64,000 nt of DNA. Origin: Micropterus salmoides. Taxonomy: Eukaryota > Chordata > Actinopteri > Centrarchiformes > Centrarchidae. The stretch is taken from assembly GCF_014851395.1 (NCBI RefSeq), contig NW_024040040.1, positions 14,311,403 to 14,375,402 on the forward strand. Reading direction: 5' to 3'. A program made the position numbers and the translations under genes. The notes under the pieces are model-generated. The model saw only the letters and a list, made by a program, of their open reading frames with translations, did not search any database and had not been told where the DNA came from. This document shows positions 12,897 through 23,741 of the stretch, piece after piece (the first letter of the stretch is position 1; every line of letters begins with the position of its first letter).

Positions 12897-15339
12897 CATT
12901 ACATGTTGGTAATGTATATTGTGCGAGACGAGAGATGTAGTTCATTGAACAGTTTTCAAACAAAATAAATGTTACTTTACTGTTTAATGACAAACTAACT
13001 GTTTTTTGTTGCAGGGCACAATTCTAACAGAGTACAAAAATAAGTTGTCTCTCGCCTTTAACTGCTGTACACATTTTCTCCGAAATACGGTCCAAGTGGG
13101 GTTAAGGTCGTTTGACAACCAATCAAATCGCTTCCTTTTAAACCACATTTGGTTTAAGCAGTAACGACACAGTTTGATCATAGGCAGACAGTCACTAACA
13201 TCCAGCCCACATTAGCTTTCCTGCTAAAGTCTCCGTCTTATCAAACTTACTAACTTTAACACACATCTTGTTCTGTACCTTAGCTTCTTGAATGAGCAAC
13301 CAAACAAACATTCTAAAAAGCTAATTAGCTTTAAACATACCTTTGGTCCATTTAGATGCTGGTATGGTCCTAACTTTTAAATATCACTGCTAATAACACA
13401 GGGCTGTCTGCCCATGTTTGTTTACTTTTCCTTCTCTTGCCTTGCCAGAGCTCAGTCTGCCAGCTGCTGTCAATCAAACACAGACACTCCCCTTCAGTTG
13501 ACTGAGAGGAAAAAGGGCATTTCTGAATTTTAAAGACTTATATTTCTTCCTTTTAATAATAAACTATATATATTTTTGACTGCACAAAGGGATTATTAAA
13601 TAAGATTTCAGTTGGACTTTAATTTAACCCAGTACAGGCTACATTGGTCTCTCTCCATAACATATAAAAAGCTGAGCACATGAAGGGTTTACATGATGAA
13701 CTTGATCCTTTATATTAAAATCTGAGCCCTTGTTATGATATTATTTGTCTTTGTTATTGCCTTAGGCTAATCATTTTGTAATAGCACTCGATATGCATGT
13801 AAACAAGCTTTAATTATGCCATTCTCATCCTGAAGCTCTGCGTGGTTGGGTCAAGTCTGTCCAAACAAGACCGCAAATATAATGATTTGTACGACTATGT
13901 TTCTAGTAAAGCGCCTTGTAGTCAAAATTCAGAAATAGGTACAACCACATTCATCTTATTTGGAGTCATTTGAAGGGGCCTCATTACCTCAAGAGTGTAA
14001 TTCACCTGGTGTAAGTCAGCGTGATAAAAAAGCATCTCACACAAAGCAAGAAACACAAAGAGCTATGATCTGACAGAGCTGATGAGGGTGTAGCAGGCAG
14101 GACAGGAGTGATGTCTCTCTATTTGTTCACTTATCAAACAAAGCCACCACACAGGCAGCGACTCTCAAAGGTCAACATGTTCTAGACACTATTGTAAATG
14201 AAACCATCCAAATGTCCCTAAAAACCTGATTCTCCTTAGCTGTCATTTGAGTCTCCTATGAAATACCTCAAGACTGACTCTGCTGGATTTCCTTGATGCT
14301 TTAAATTCTGTGTTTCAAACATAAAATGTGCTTGTCTCTCTCCATGTGTGTCTGTGTTGGATGTAAAAAAACAAAGGCCAAAAGAGAGGTGGTTGTCACA
14401 GTGTGAGCAAAACAGATCATACAAGCCACTTAGCAGCACTATAGCCAACTGGTACAAGGGAGCGAGAGGAAAATCCAGCCATGCCAGCGTGCCAATATAG
14501 TTTACCAGCTCGCTGAGAGGCGGGCAGCACCTGACAGATGCCACTTGGGAGCATAAATCCCAGTGGGCTGAAAAGAACCTCCACATGACGGGAAGTCAGT
14601 GAAGCAGGAGGAGACTGGAATACCAAACGACAAATTGCAATGTTAAATGAAATATCTATGTTTCTATTTCTTCCTTTTTCACTGTGCTTAGAAACGTCAG
14701 CACCAAAATAGAGCCAAGTAGAAGAAACTCATCACATTTCTACAAGGCATCTATTAATTCAGAATGTAAAATATATAATCAGAGGAATAATCAGCAACTA
14801 TGATCATCATGATCGAATAACTGAACTGAAAAATTACTTTAGCAAAAATGCCAAACATTTGCCAAAAATTTGTGGAAATGTTTCTTCAAACTGAATATCT
14901 TCACCTTGTTCACTGTTAGATGGACCAAAAGAAAGTAATTTAAATATATCACCTTCAGCTCTGGGAAATTATAATTTAGATCTTTTTCAGGGCAATTTTT
15001 TATTCTATCACAGTTTACTGACAAAAAAATATTATTATTAGCAGTAGTAGAAATAGTAGTAATATTAATATTTGCTACATTTTAATAAACACATTAAATT
15101 CAACATTATTATTGTTTAAAACCAGCAGTCTCTCCAGATCCTTACACTCATTAAAATAATATCAGGAAAAGTCCTTTTAATAAGAACCAGAGCCTGTAAG
15201 CATCCTGGGCCTCTTGCAGTGGGCCTGCAACTGGTTCATGTTAAGTTTATTAAAATGTGGTCAATAAAAGCCTATGATATTTCTAACAGTTATTATAGGA
15301 TTATTACAGTAGGGTTTTATTAGTATGGTGGGCTAAATC
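12897..15339. other. Intergenic DNA
   Basis: No gene is seen. The minus-strand open frame of 116 codons at 14236-14586 has no recognisable domain. Positions 13985-14200 are non-repetitive and rich in ACAAAG-type words, for example CACAAAGCAAG and CAAACAAAGCC, which could bind SOX factors. This suggests a regulatory block but is weak evidence. Confidence 0.45.
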
Positions 15340-15500
15340 TCTCCCTCTTTCTCTCCTGCTCACCAGGCTTTGGTGAAACAAACAAAAGAGCCGCTTTGAA
15401 TGCCACGTGCTCCAGGCGTCAGTCACCTGTTTCCTAGCAACAGGCACAACAGAAAAGCACCTGTGGCTCTGAATAAGAGGCTGTGCCCTCAGTTTGACAA
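15340..15500. promoter_or_regulatory. Candidate sox1-proximal enhancer
   Basis: About 1.1 kb upstream of the start codon lies a dense group of sites. These are a SOX-like ACAAAAG, a CACGTG E-box, a CACCTG E-box near 15424, and GTTTCCTAGCAAC at 15429-15441, which resembles an RFX X-box. The stretch has balanced composition and retained CpGs and is flanked by AT-rich DNA. The call is based on motif content only. Confidence 0.35.
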
Positions 15501-16186
15501 AAAAGACACGGAGGCATTTTTTATTAGTAGGCTATATGCTAGTATAGGCCATTATGTATAAAAAGACATATGCCCCAAGTAATTAAATCTCAAAATATCA
15601 AATGTTCTGTCTCGACTAATTTGATAATAGGCCTACTAATAAGCTTAATAGACTAAGATAAAGCTTCTAAATAAGGTCGAAACGTAGATTACTCATTGTG
15701 AATAACAACAGCCTGTTTTAAAATTCAAATAGATTTTTGTTTACCTAGTTCGGTACTTGTGCTGTTGATGTGATGGTGACGATGATAGGCTTATTAAGAC
15801 TATGAATCATTCGGTTATTTTAAATGGCCGCCATATTGACTTTATTTTCATCAGAAATGTTCCTTGTTGTAAGATAGGCTGCCTGTTTTCTGTTGCTGCA
15901 ATGAGAAATTTTCGTTGTCATTAAAGTTGTATTTGCTGGAACACTGATTTGTTATATTCTTAAATATTATAGCCTAGGCTATTATAATAAGTTGCGCTCT
16001 GTATGAAAATATCAGAGCGCACAGACTCTACTGTTTTCCGTCTGAAGCAGAGGACATGCGCACATTTAGGGGAATTAAACTGTTTACATGTCGTGTGTTT
16101 TGCAGCTACACACGCACAAAACAGATGACAGAGGGAGTAATTTTTAGGTCTGGCGCTCCGACGTCACCAGAACCTCGAGCCCCTGC

Positions 16187-16194
16187 ATGCAAAT
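16187..16194 (+). promoter_or_regulatory. Octamer (POU factor) site
   Basis: The sequence is a perfect ATGCAAAT, 366 bp upstream of the start codon and 24 bp from an inverted CCAAT box. Octamer sites bind POU-domain factors, which act together with SoxB1 proteins in neural progenitors. A role in sox1 autoregulation is inference. Confidence 0.55.
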
Positions 16195-16353
16195 CACGTC
16201 TCCGCTCGAGCCTCTCCATTGGCCGTCTCTCGCTCATTTAGCTGCTGTCAAAGCGCGCGGCCCGGGCACGCTCCGGTAACTTTTCCCAGTAGCCTACAGC
16301 TTCAACCAAAGTAAGCTCAAACAACCGGTTTCTATTCTTCCCGGCGCTCGCGA

Positions 16354-16419
16354 ATGACAGGAAAAGGCAAAAAGGAGGAAGTGCGGAGCAAGTTTACCTC
16401 TAAGTGGATTTCATCCTGA
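16354..16419 (+). other. Upstream ORF 1 in the sox1 leader
   Basis: An ATG followed by 20 sense codons ends in TGA, 140 nt before the sox1 start codon. The peptide is lysine-rich and has no known function. It matters only if transcription starts upstream of 16354. If so, it could reduce scanning ribosome flow to the main start. Confidence 0.4.
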
Positions 16420-16509
16420 AACTATACAGCTGCTTTTCATCCCTCTCTGTTTCTTTCACTCCTTATCTCGCTCTTCCTCGGAGGTTTAGCTGCGCGCGGG
16501 CCAGTCTGA

Positions 16510-16527
16510 ATGTTTCCGTGTGTTTGA
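16510..16527 (+). other. Upstream ORF 2 in the sox1 leader
   Basis: This is a five-codon minimal ORF plus stop (ATG to TGA), 32 nt before the sox1 start. It is probably in the transcript because it lies so close to the coding region. Its effect would be modest reinitiation control at most. Confidence 0.4.
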
Positions 16528-16559
16528 CTGAGAAGTGTTGTCCTACCAAGACGAGGTGA

Positions 16560-17624
16560 ATGTACAGCATCATGATGGAAACGGACTTACATTCCCCCGT
16601 GGTGCCCCAGACCAACCCATCCAACCCGGGGGGACACGCGGGAGGAGGAGGCGGGGGAGCCGGTGGCAAAGTCCCCCAGGACAGAATTAAGAGACCCATG
16701 AACGCCTTCATGGTCTGGTCCCGGGGCCAGCGGAGGAAAATGGCACAGGAGAACCCCAAGATGCATAACTCGGAGATCAGCAAGCGGCTGGGCGCAGAGT
16801 GGAAGGTGATGACCGAGGCGGAGAAGAGACCATTCATCGATGAGGCGAAGCGGCTCCGGGCCATGCACATGAAGGAGCACCCGGACTACAAGTACCGGCC
16901 GCGGAGGAAGACCAAGACGCTTCTGAAGAAGGACAAGTACTCGCTGGCCGGCGGGCTCCTCGGCTCCTCTGCGGGTGTAGGGATGGGCGGCGGGCAGCGG
17001 CTGGAGAGCCCCGGAGGGTGCCACGCAGGAGCAAACGCGGGCTACGCCACGCACGTGAACGGCTGGGCAAACGGCACATACTCGGGCCAGGTGGCGGCTG
17101 CAGCGGCTGCGGCTCACGCCATGATGCAGGAGGCTCAGCTGGCATACACGCAACACCCGGGCACCGGAGCTCACCCGCACCACCCGCATCCGCACCATCA
17201 CCCGCATCACCACCCGCACAACCCGCAGCCAGTGCACAGGTACGACATGAGCGCCTTATCTTACAGCCCCATCTCAAACTCTCAGAGCTACATGAGCGCC
17301 TCTCCACCGGGCTACGGCGGGATCACCGGCTACACTCACCAGCACCAAAGCTCCGGTGTCTCCCCGGTGTCCGGAACGATCGGAGGGACTTTGGGGTCCC
17401 TTGTGAAATCTGAGCCTAGCGTGAGCCCCCCGGTTTCCACCGGGCGCGCACCGCAGCCGTGCCCTACGGGGGACCTGCGGGACATGATCAGCATGTATCT
17501 GCCGACCGGCGAGGTGGCGGGGGACTCCTCCGTTCACAGCAGACTGCACGTGCTCCACCCGCAGCACTATCAAAGCAGCGGCTCCACTCCGGTAAACGGG
17601 ACGGTTCCTCTGACTCATATTTAA
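16560..17624 (+). CDS. sox1: SOX1, SoxB1 HMG-box transcription factor
   Basis: This 354-residue, single-exon gene encodes a nuclear DNA-binding activator that maintains neural progenitors and acts in lens and brain development (known for the family). Seen here: an N-terminus of the SOX1 type (MYSIMMETDLHSP), a glycine-rich linker at 24-36, and an HMG box at about 41-119 containing RPMNAFMVWSRGQRRKMAQE and the SoxB1 basic tail RPRRKTKT. The SoxB homology segment follows the box, with QRLESPGG at 146-153. A 7-Ala run lies at 179-185 and a His/Pro-rich tract at 199-226. A SUMO-type site VKSE is at 282-285, GDLRDMISMYLP at 304-315, and the terminus is NGTVPLTHI. SOX2 and SOX3 differ at the N-terminus, and SOX2 also at the C-terminus. 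The first ATG has T at -3, a weak context; Met5 and Met6 have better contexts, but the N-terminus is conserved in SOX1, so I keep the first ATG. I cannot tell sox1a from sox1b. Confidence 0.96.
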   Translation: MYSIMMETDLHSPVVPQTNPSNPGGHAGGGGGGAGGKVPQDRIKRPMNAFMVWSRGQRRKMAQENPKMHNSEISKRLGAEWKVMTEAEKRPFIDEAKRLRAMHMKEHPDYKYRPRRKTKTLLKKDKYSLAGGLLGSSAGVGMGGGQRLESPGGCHAGANAGYATHVNGWANGTYSGQVAAAAAAAHAMMQEAQLAYTQHPGTGAHPHHPHPHHHPHHHPHNPQPVHRYDMSALSYSPISNSQSYMSASPPGYGGITGYTHQHQSSGVSPVSGTIGGTLGSLVKSEPSVSPPVSTGRAPQPCPTGDLRDMISMYLPTGEVAGDSSVHSRLHVLHPQHYQSSGSTPVNGTVPLTHI

Positions 17625-18151
17625 ATCTCTAAATGTACTATAAGCACTACAAACCACAACCAAATATTTAAAAACCTAGATGTGGGCGCAGGCTGCTGGT
17701 GAATTGTAAATTATAGGCGGTTATAGCCATAAAAATGCAATCACTTTGAACAAACTTTTTTTATTGTTATTTTCTTTCAGTGATGGATTTCTGTCTGTCC
17801 GAGCTAAAGGAAAGCGCATCCGATTTACTTTTGCTCTCTGGTACAGAGCATGCCAAGTTTTGACACGATTTAAATTATAATCCGTGAAGGCTGGTGCATT
17901 TTGAAGGTTATTTTTTCCGACTTTTTCTGTGGAATTAAAAAGGCACCAGCTGTGTGTTTGAGGGACCCTGAAAATCTGTTTAAAGAGGGAACCGTATAAT
18001 AAATGGAGGGCGGTGTGGAAGATGTGTTTAAAAAAGTTTCTAGGCTGCAATTTAAATTGATTTCCAGTTTTAATGCTTGTAAACATGTGAGTCAGTCGGT
18101 GTAATTTGAATTTGTTTTTGTTGTTGTAAAATCTTGTAAATTGTGAATAAA
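17625..18151 (+). other. sox1 3' UTR with two AATAAA signals
   Basis: The AT-rich sequence follows the stop codon directly. Poly(A) signals AATAAA lie at 17998-18003 and 18146-18151, about 375 and 522 nt past the stop, with the second followed by GT-rich sequence near 18160-18190. The exact cleavage sites and any longer 3' UTR isoform cannot be seen from sequence alone. Confidence 0.55.
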
Positions 18152-21069
18152 TAGGCCTACTGAAAACGCTTTTATGCAATTGTATATAATTTACAAAATA
18201 CCAAGCCCCATTTTCAGGTTCAAGACGAAACCATTTCCCTAAAGTGTTAGATGTGTTATATTTATTTTTTTGTAGGAGACTTACACAGGCGCATGTAAAC
18301 TGTACCTGCGATATTCGATGTTTATTTGCAATTATTTGATCTCTGGAATATATTTTAAAATGCTGACTATCTTATTGCATGCTGCAGTGAATACGGGTTT
18401 AATGAAGTTGCACCACACAGTAAAAAAAAAAAAAAAAAAGGTCAAAATGCAAATGACAACTAAAAAAAGAATAATTAGACATTTGAGGCAGACATGTTTT
18501 CTCCCTTGAAAAGATAATTTTTTTATCAGTTGGGCTCTTAATTGATTGTCTTTGAGAATTCAAAATAATGGAAACAATTATATTTCGCTTTTTTCTCCCA
18601 GATAGCAGAAAAATCTGTTCGATCTTCTAATTCTTTAAGCTGGCATAAATCTTAAAATAACCCAATTCATCAATATAAATTCATGTTGGACATCATAAAG
18701 GGTAATGAGTCATATTAAGGTGATGGGAGTTATGTGAGAATATGGTTATTTAATGAAAATAGACTATAAATAGGCCTAAATGATTTACTGAAATTACTTT
18801 TTTGTTTGTTTACATTTGAGTTTCCTGCCTCAGGATTTAATGATATTTGTAACTGCAAAATTATGTTTAATATAGCCGTATATGCCCACAGTATAAATCT
18901 CCAAGAGCTGATAATATATAGGATCACACATTTTGTAGGTTGCATTAAACACTTGTTGGTGGAGGATTTTCTCTCCAGGGACGTAATGTACAAAATATTA
19001 GTCTCATAATGTCCTGATTTTATATTTGTTTTTCATTTAAAATGTGGCCAAATTCTCAGTGACTCTCAGGCTTTAGTGTCATCATTTAAAACTAAAGCAC
19101 ATTTTCATGTTTTTAATTAATTATTAATGTCCGAACATATACAGAAACAAAACTGATAATAATATTCGATTGTCATGAATTATCTTGTGCTAAATATTGA
19201 TTTCTTATTTTCTTACATGTTGGATATTTTTTGGCTAAACCTTTTCACATGAGTAAGCTTTACTGCATTATGGAATCACCTGCATCTAAATGAGACCCTT
19301 CAGGATGAGAAGGCCTTTTTGTCTTCTTATCTGAATTAATCCCCCCCCCCGGTCAGTCAGACCAACTTTCATATGCTGAAATAGTGGTTCTAGTTGTTGG
19401 TATAATATTGCTCTAAAGTAAATGTTTTTTTTTTTTTTATCTGCCTCAGGGTCATGGCCTCAGTAACGTAAATCTCAAGCAAAAGTGAATCTGACAAAAA
19501 GAGTATCCGCTGGTCAATGAACAACTAATTCTTCAGCTGGCCTCACTTGGGCCCACTTCAACCCCGCCTCCTTCTGGGTCCCTCACAGGTCCTCAAATCT
19601 TACCCTGTCTCACCCCCAGCATCAAGCGACTGCACCTGTGTATGTGCAGCTCTTCTGGTTGTTAAATTATTTCCTTCTTTAAATTTGATGGCTGAATCAC
19701 TGGAGGCCCCAGGGTAGGGAGGGAGCAATGAATGAGCTGAGAGGAGGAGGAGGAGGGAGAAGGCGAGGAGAGGATGGTTTTTTGTGTCGGAGGAGAATGG
19801 GGATTAGTCCTGGTGTAAGCTGGAACAGCCCGGGGGTCACCCCAACAAAAAGCCCAGCAAACAACACCCCAGGTTTTATCAGACTAATTCCCACTCGGGT
19901 CTGGACTTAAAAACAAGAGGGCAACGTGGATGCAAATCACATAAAATAAAGCTGTTTCCATGGACGTCAGGAGTTCAAACTGAAGGTATTTATTAGATGC
20001 CTATGCTGAGTAATGTTCCCTAATGTGCTTTTTTTATTTGTGGTGGTTGTTAAGAAAATACATATTTTAACCTCTTTGCCACTGCATGACTCTTAATAAA
20101 TGTGGATTCTTGTTTTCTCATTGTTTTAGATGATTTTCCATCATGTTAATATATCTCCAAAGCCAACTTGCCAGGGAAAATTTAAAGAGCAACTTTAGTG
20201 GCTGTCAGTATTCGTGGCTGTTTATTGATCCCTAAACAAATTCCACATTTACAACAATCAGTAATTGATAAATTGAAGTGAAGGAAAATTGAAAGGTTGT
20301 AAAAATATTTGTTTTCAGACTTCATAAAAGATAAACTGGCACTATTTTTAATTTTAGTATTGTAGTTGTCATTTATTTATTTTATTTCAAGTGTAACCCA
20401 AAAGTTAAAGTTAGCCAAAGTTAAGGAGGCAAAGATGTTAGCAGATCATCTTTCTGGAGTATTTAGAAACTTGAGTTCATTGAGGAATCTAAGGCAATTT
20501 AAAAGGGTGACGACATTTTAGACTAAAAATTAATCTAAATGGAAGTGTTTGACCGTTAAGTCCAACTCTTCACAAGTTGACAAACTGTGCAGTGTGTTTT
20601 TGTTCAGTGGGATAACGCTCGGATTATTAATACTGCTCTAGCTGGACTTTTTGATCAATGTCTTCGGTATGATGATACGAAAAAAAAACCAAACTTATTC
20701 TGTAAACCCACCTCGAGGAGCATCAACCAACTAAACCTCAAGGTACAACGGGAGAATTTCCTCCAAATTCACCAAATATCCAAATAAATAAGAATAATAA
20801 CAGATTATAATCTGAAAAGTGTGATAATCAGATCAGTTAAGAAGAAATGACAAACATCTACCTCAAGGCAAGTATCCGTGTTTGTAATAGGATACATAAT
20901 AAATCAATAGACCCCAGTCTGGTCCATGCAGACTTACACCCAGTGGCCTAGGATGCTCCCGTTGGCCCATCACTGAGGCTGGACCCATCCACAGCCATGT
21001 GTCTGCAGGTTTTCTTTCTCTCCTCATGTTCTGCTTGGCACATGCTTGGACACTGCTGCTCTGGCACTT
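18152..21069. other. Intergenic DNA downstream of sox1
   Basis: No gene is seen. The stretch contains an A run at about 18423-18439, a C run near 19341-19350, a T run near 19427-19438 and a GGA-rich tract at 19740-19785. A possible enhancer fragment at 19925-19965 is listed separately. Confidence 0.5.
19925..19965. promoter_or_regulatory. Possible POU/SOX composite site
   Basis: A perfect octamer ATGCAAAT lies at about 19930-19937, followed by CACATAAAATAAAG, and a CRE-like GACGTCA lies about 30 bp further on. This repeats the pairing of octamer and CRE-like sites seen in the sox1 promoter. It may bind POU and SOX factors, but that is inference from motifs. Confidence 0.3.
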
Positions 21070-21400
21070 CCCACTCTATAACCCCATGCACCCCCATCCC
21101 GCATGCTCCCGGTGTCCTCAAAGTGGCAAATCGGCATCAGTTTATCACGCCTCCGCATATTTCCCTCCCTCTCCTCCTATAAAAACCCTCACCTCCGACG
21201 TTGGACCCGGTTCTGTCATGGGAGATTACGGGGGACCGATTGCACAAGACTGAATGTGGCACGAGGAGATTAGCCGGGATGCCATAGAAAACAGCAATGG
21301 GGCCAACGGATTCCTCGCGAGAGGGCCTTATCGTGCAATTACACGTTGACACGTTTTAACCATTTTTCAGCCTCTTAATCCGAGCCGCCCCTCATCCCCT
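21070..21400. promoter_or_regulatory. Candidate conserved enhancer with OTX-like sites
   Basis: About 3.5-3.8 kb past sox1, this block keeps many CpGs in an AT-rich desert and has no repeat signature. It contains an OTX-like AGATTA at 21267-21272 and TAATCC at 21376-21381. A GATAA-type word and a TGCAATTA homeodomain-like word also lie near 21332-21340. SOX1 loci are known to be surrounded by conserved non-coding elements; that this is one of them is inference. Confidence 0.4.
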
Positions 21401-22369
21401 TCCCTCCCCCTTTTCTCTCCAAAAGCAGACCTATTGGTGCTGAGGGAGACTCTCTCCATCACCCTGCTGCAGTCTGAAAAGTCTGCCTCATTTTCTCTTT
21501 CTCTTCATCAACTGCTGTTAATATTTCAAATATTCAAAAAATACCAAAGAGTTGGTCAGAGTTTGTCTCAGCTTCACAATATTTAAAAGCTAAATTAGAG
21601 AAAAATATTAGAAGGAGGAAGGAGAAGGATTTGAGACACAGAGTCTTCAAGAAAATCACAGAGATATGGAAATGGAAGAAAGAAGAAGTAATATACAACA
21701 TAGTTTATAAACACCTACAAGCATCCTGTAACTACATGACCGCTGATTCTTGCCTTTGGGTCGGGTGTATTTTATTGGCATCAACTGATACTGCAGTTTT
21801 CACGGGGCCCTAAGATAATGCAGTCCAAATTTGATCTGGTTGTTTTTTCACAATGTAGAAAGTGAATATTGAGAATATACTGGAAATCTACTTTAAAACA
21901 TTATCTTAGTGCATAAGACCATTTTACATTACACTTACTGTGTGCGGACTTGTAATTTAGATTGTATATAGGTGGGCTGGGAAACTAAGATGGCAAACAT
22001 GAAATATGTATTGACACTATTCAACTGCCTTTTGTCCCAGGCATACAGAGGACCTCAGTTTGCCCTGGTATCTATGCTCCCTTCTTGACAACACATTATT
22101 TGCACAGAAACATTTACACTTTGTACTACTATAATCATTTTTGCTGCTTGCTAGTAAGACAGTTCTTCTGTTTATGAACAAACCAAAGATAAACCAAATG
22201 ACACACAGTGCAGTGTTTGTCATAATTATGCTGTGGCTTCTCACTAAATCTCTGTATAACTCTTTCATCTCTATTAGCAGCCAATACAAGTCAGAGATGT
22301 CTTAGTTCTTCTTTAGTTGCAACTGAGGTAAAAACTTAAACTGAGTCACCAGGCATCAAACGGACTGCA
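21401..22369. other. Intergenic DNA, nothing recognised
   Basis: No gene or clear repeat is seen. The minus-strand frame at 22017-22289 (90 codons) has no identifiable domain. Confidence 0.45.
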
Positions 22370-22560
22370 TGGTGTGTTGTTCCACCATGCTGCTCAATTC
22401 AATTAGGGCCTTTCATGACAATCAATTAGGGAGTACCCCCTGGATCTCTCCAGGGGCCTATAATCATCACACACCGTCTGCTCAGATGGCCACTGGGGAG
22501 CCCCGCCCACCAGTAGCAAGGACGCTTCAGTGCAATGTAACAGGGCCACTGGGAACCATG
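22370..22560. promoter_or_regulatory. Candidate regulatory element with paired homeodomain sites
   Basis: The 10-mer TCAATTAGGG occurs twice in direct orientation, at 22399-22408 and 22422-22431, 23 bp apart. It is flanked by balanced, non-repetitive sequence. ATTA is a homeodomain core, and spacing of about two helical turns is typical of cooperative binding. The call is inference from motifs. Confidence 0.35.
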
Positions 22561-22799
22561 AAAAGACAGTTTGTGGTTCATTTCAAGGCATTTTACTTCA
22601 GATTATGTTTTTTTTCCCTTACTGGCTTTGTGTAAAATGTAGATTTTCCCCTTTTAGGTTTTACTCGTCTACACCATTTACTGCTTTTAGTTTTTAATTC
22701 TTTCAGCTGGGAATCACATCCAGAGGTTAAAGCGTTGTTTTCTGAAGCACTGCTGATTAAACCACAATGATCGGTAGGTTACATCCAGAACAACATTCA

Positions 22800-23741
22800 T
22801 AAAGTATTGTGGGAAAGTAACTATTAACTAGTAACTATAGTAACTATAATTTAGTTAAGTACAGTAGGCCTACTTAAATAAGTGCAATTCACATGTACTT
22901 TTTACTCCACTACATTTATTTGACATCTGTATTTACTTTGTGGATAACGATTTCACAGACAAAACCGATGATCAGCTTCAAAAATGTGATGGATTGAAAC
23001 TATTCGACAGTATATAAAGTAGCCCCATCTCCACTAGATACAACATTACAAGTAAAGGGACCTCCACTGATTTGACGGTTCATTAGTGATGTAGAGAGTA
23101 CTACTCAGCCTGCAAGACAGTTAAATAACGCTGAGCGAGCATGTCAAGTCTGACAACATAACCCTGATGATGTTGGGCTTCCAGACCAGACATTTTATAT
23201 TGAAAAGATGCTGGTTGCATTATGAGAAATGCAGGATCCAGATCAGTCCATACTAGGGGCTAAAGTTCAGAACATCTCGCCCCTCTGCTGCTTTCATTGT
23301 CACCATTCTTTTTCTAATCTGTCGCATGCAAGGGAAGTGCAACACTAAATCTCGAGTACCTGTTCAAAATGATGTTCACACATAAATGCATTAGTAATAA
23401 TAATATAATACACTCAGTAAGGAGCCATTTGGGAGAATGAGTACTTTTCTTTGGCAGATAATCCTTCTGTACTTAAGTAAAATTATAAATGCAGGACTTT
23501 TACTTGTAATGAAGTATTTTTAGTTTGAGGGTATTAGTACATCCATACTTTAATAACTCTAAAGCTTACACAGAAAGAGAAACAGTATGATCAAGCCTCT
23601 TAAGGAGCAACTAAAGTATGATGAAAACTAATTTTAAATGGGATTTTATTATCTATTGCAGTGACAGCAGTCGAGGACTGCTGTATAACATTAACTCTGC
23701 TTTATTGCGATAATATTTTTGGACATATTGCTCAGCCCTAT
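22800..23741. repeat. Dispersed repeat with hAT-like end
   Basis: The words GTAACTATAATTTAGTTAAG, GTACTTTTTACTCCACTACAT (22898-22918) and, at the far end, GTACTTAAGTAAAATTATAA followed by GCAGGACTTTTACTTGTAAT mark a common acanthomorph dispersed repeat spanning about 22800-23560. Just beyond, GACATATTGCTCAGCCCTA at 23723-23741 is a hAT-type terminus. Whether they form one element is unclear. Confidence 0.5.

Larger units (their letters stand above)
16030..16559 (+). promoter_or_regulatory. sox1 promoter and 5' leader
   Basis: GC and CpG content rise sharply from about 16140 and stay high through the coding exon, as in a CpG-island promoter. I see no TATA box. The sites present are a CRE-like GACGTCA at 16160-16166, a POU octamer ATGCAAAT at 16187-16194, an inverted CCAAT box (ATTGG) at 16218-16222 and several GC boxes near 16255-16275. 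The transcription start is not visible; a start between about 16225 and 16330 would leave a leader of 230-335 nt containing two upstream ORFs. Confidence 0.6.

Noticed and set aside
14236..14586. 116-codon minus-strand frame
   Set aside because: No domain, no neighbouring exons and no splice structure that I can support.
16463..17663. Several long open frames on the minus strand and another + frame over sox1 (up to 216 codons)
   Set aside because: They are shadows of the GC-rich sox1 exon, with no domain of their own and Arg/Pro/Ser-biased content typical of antisense frames.
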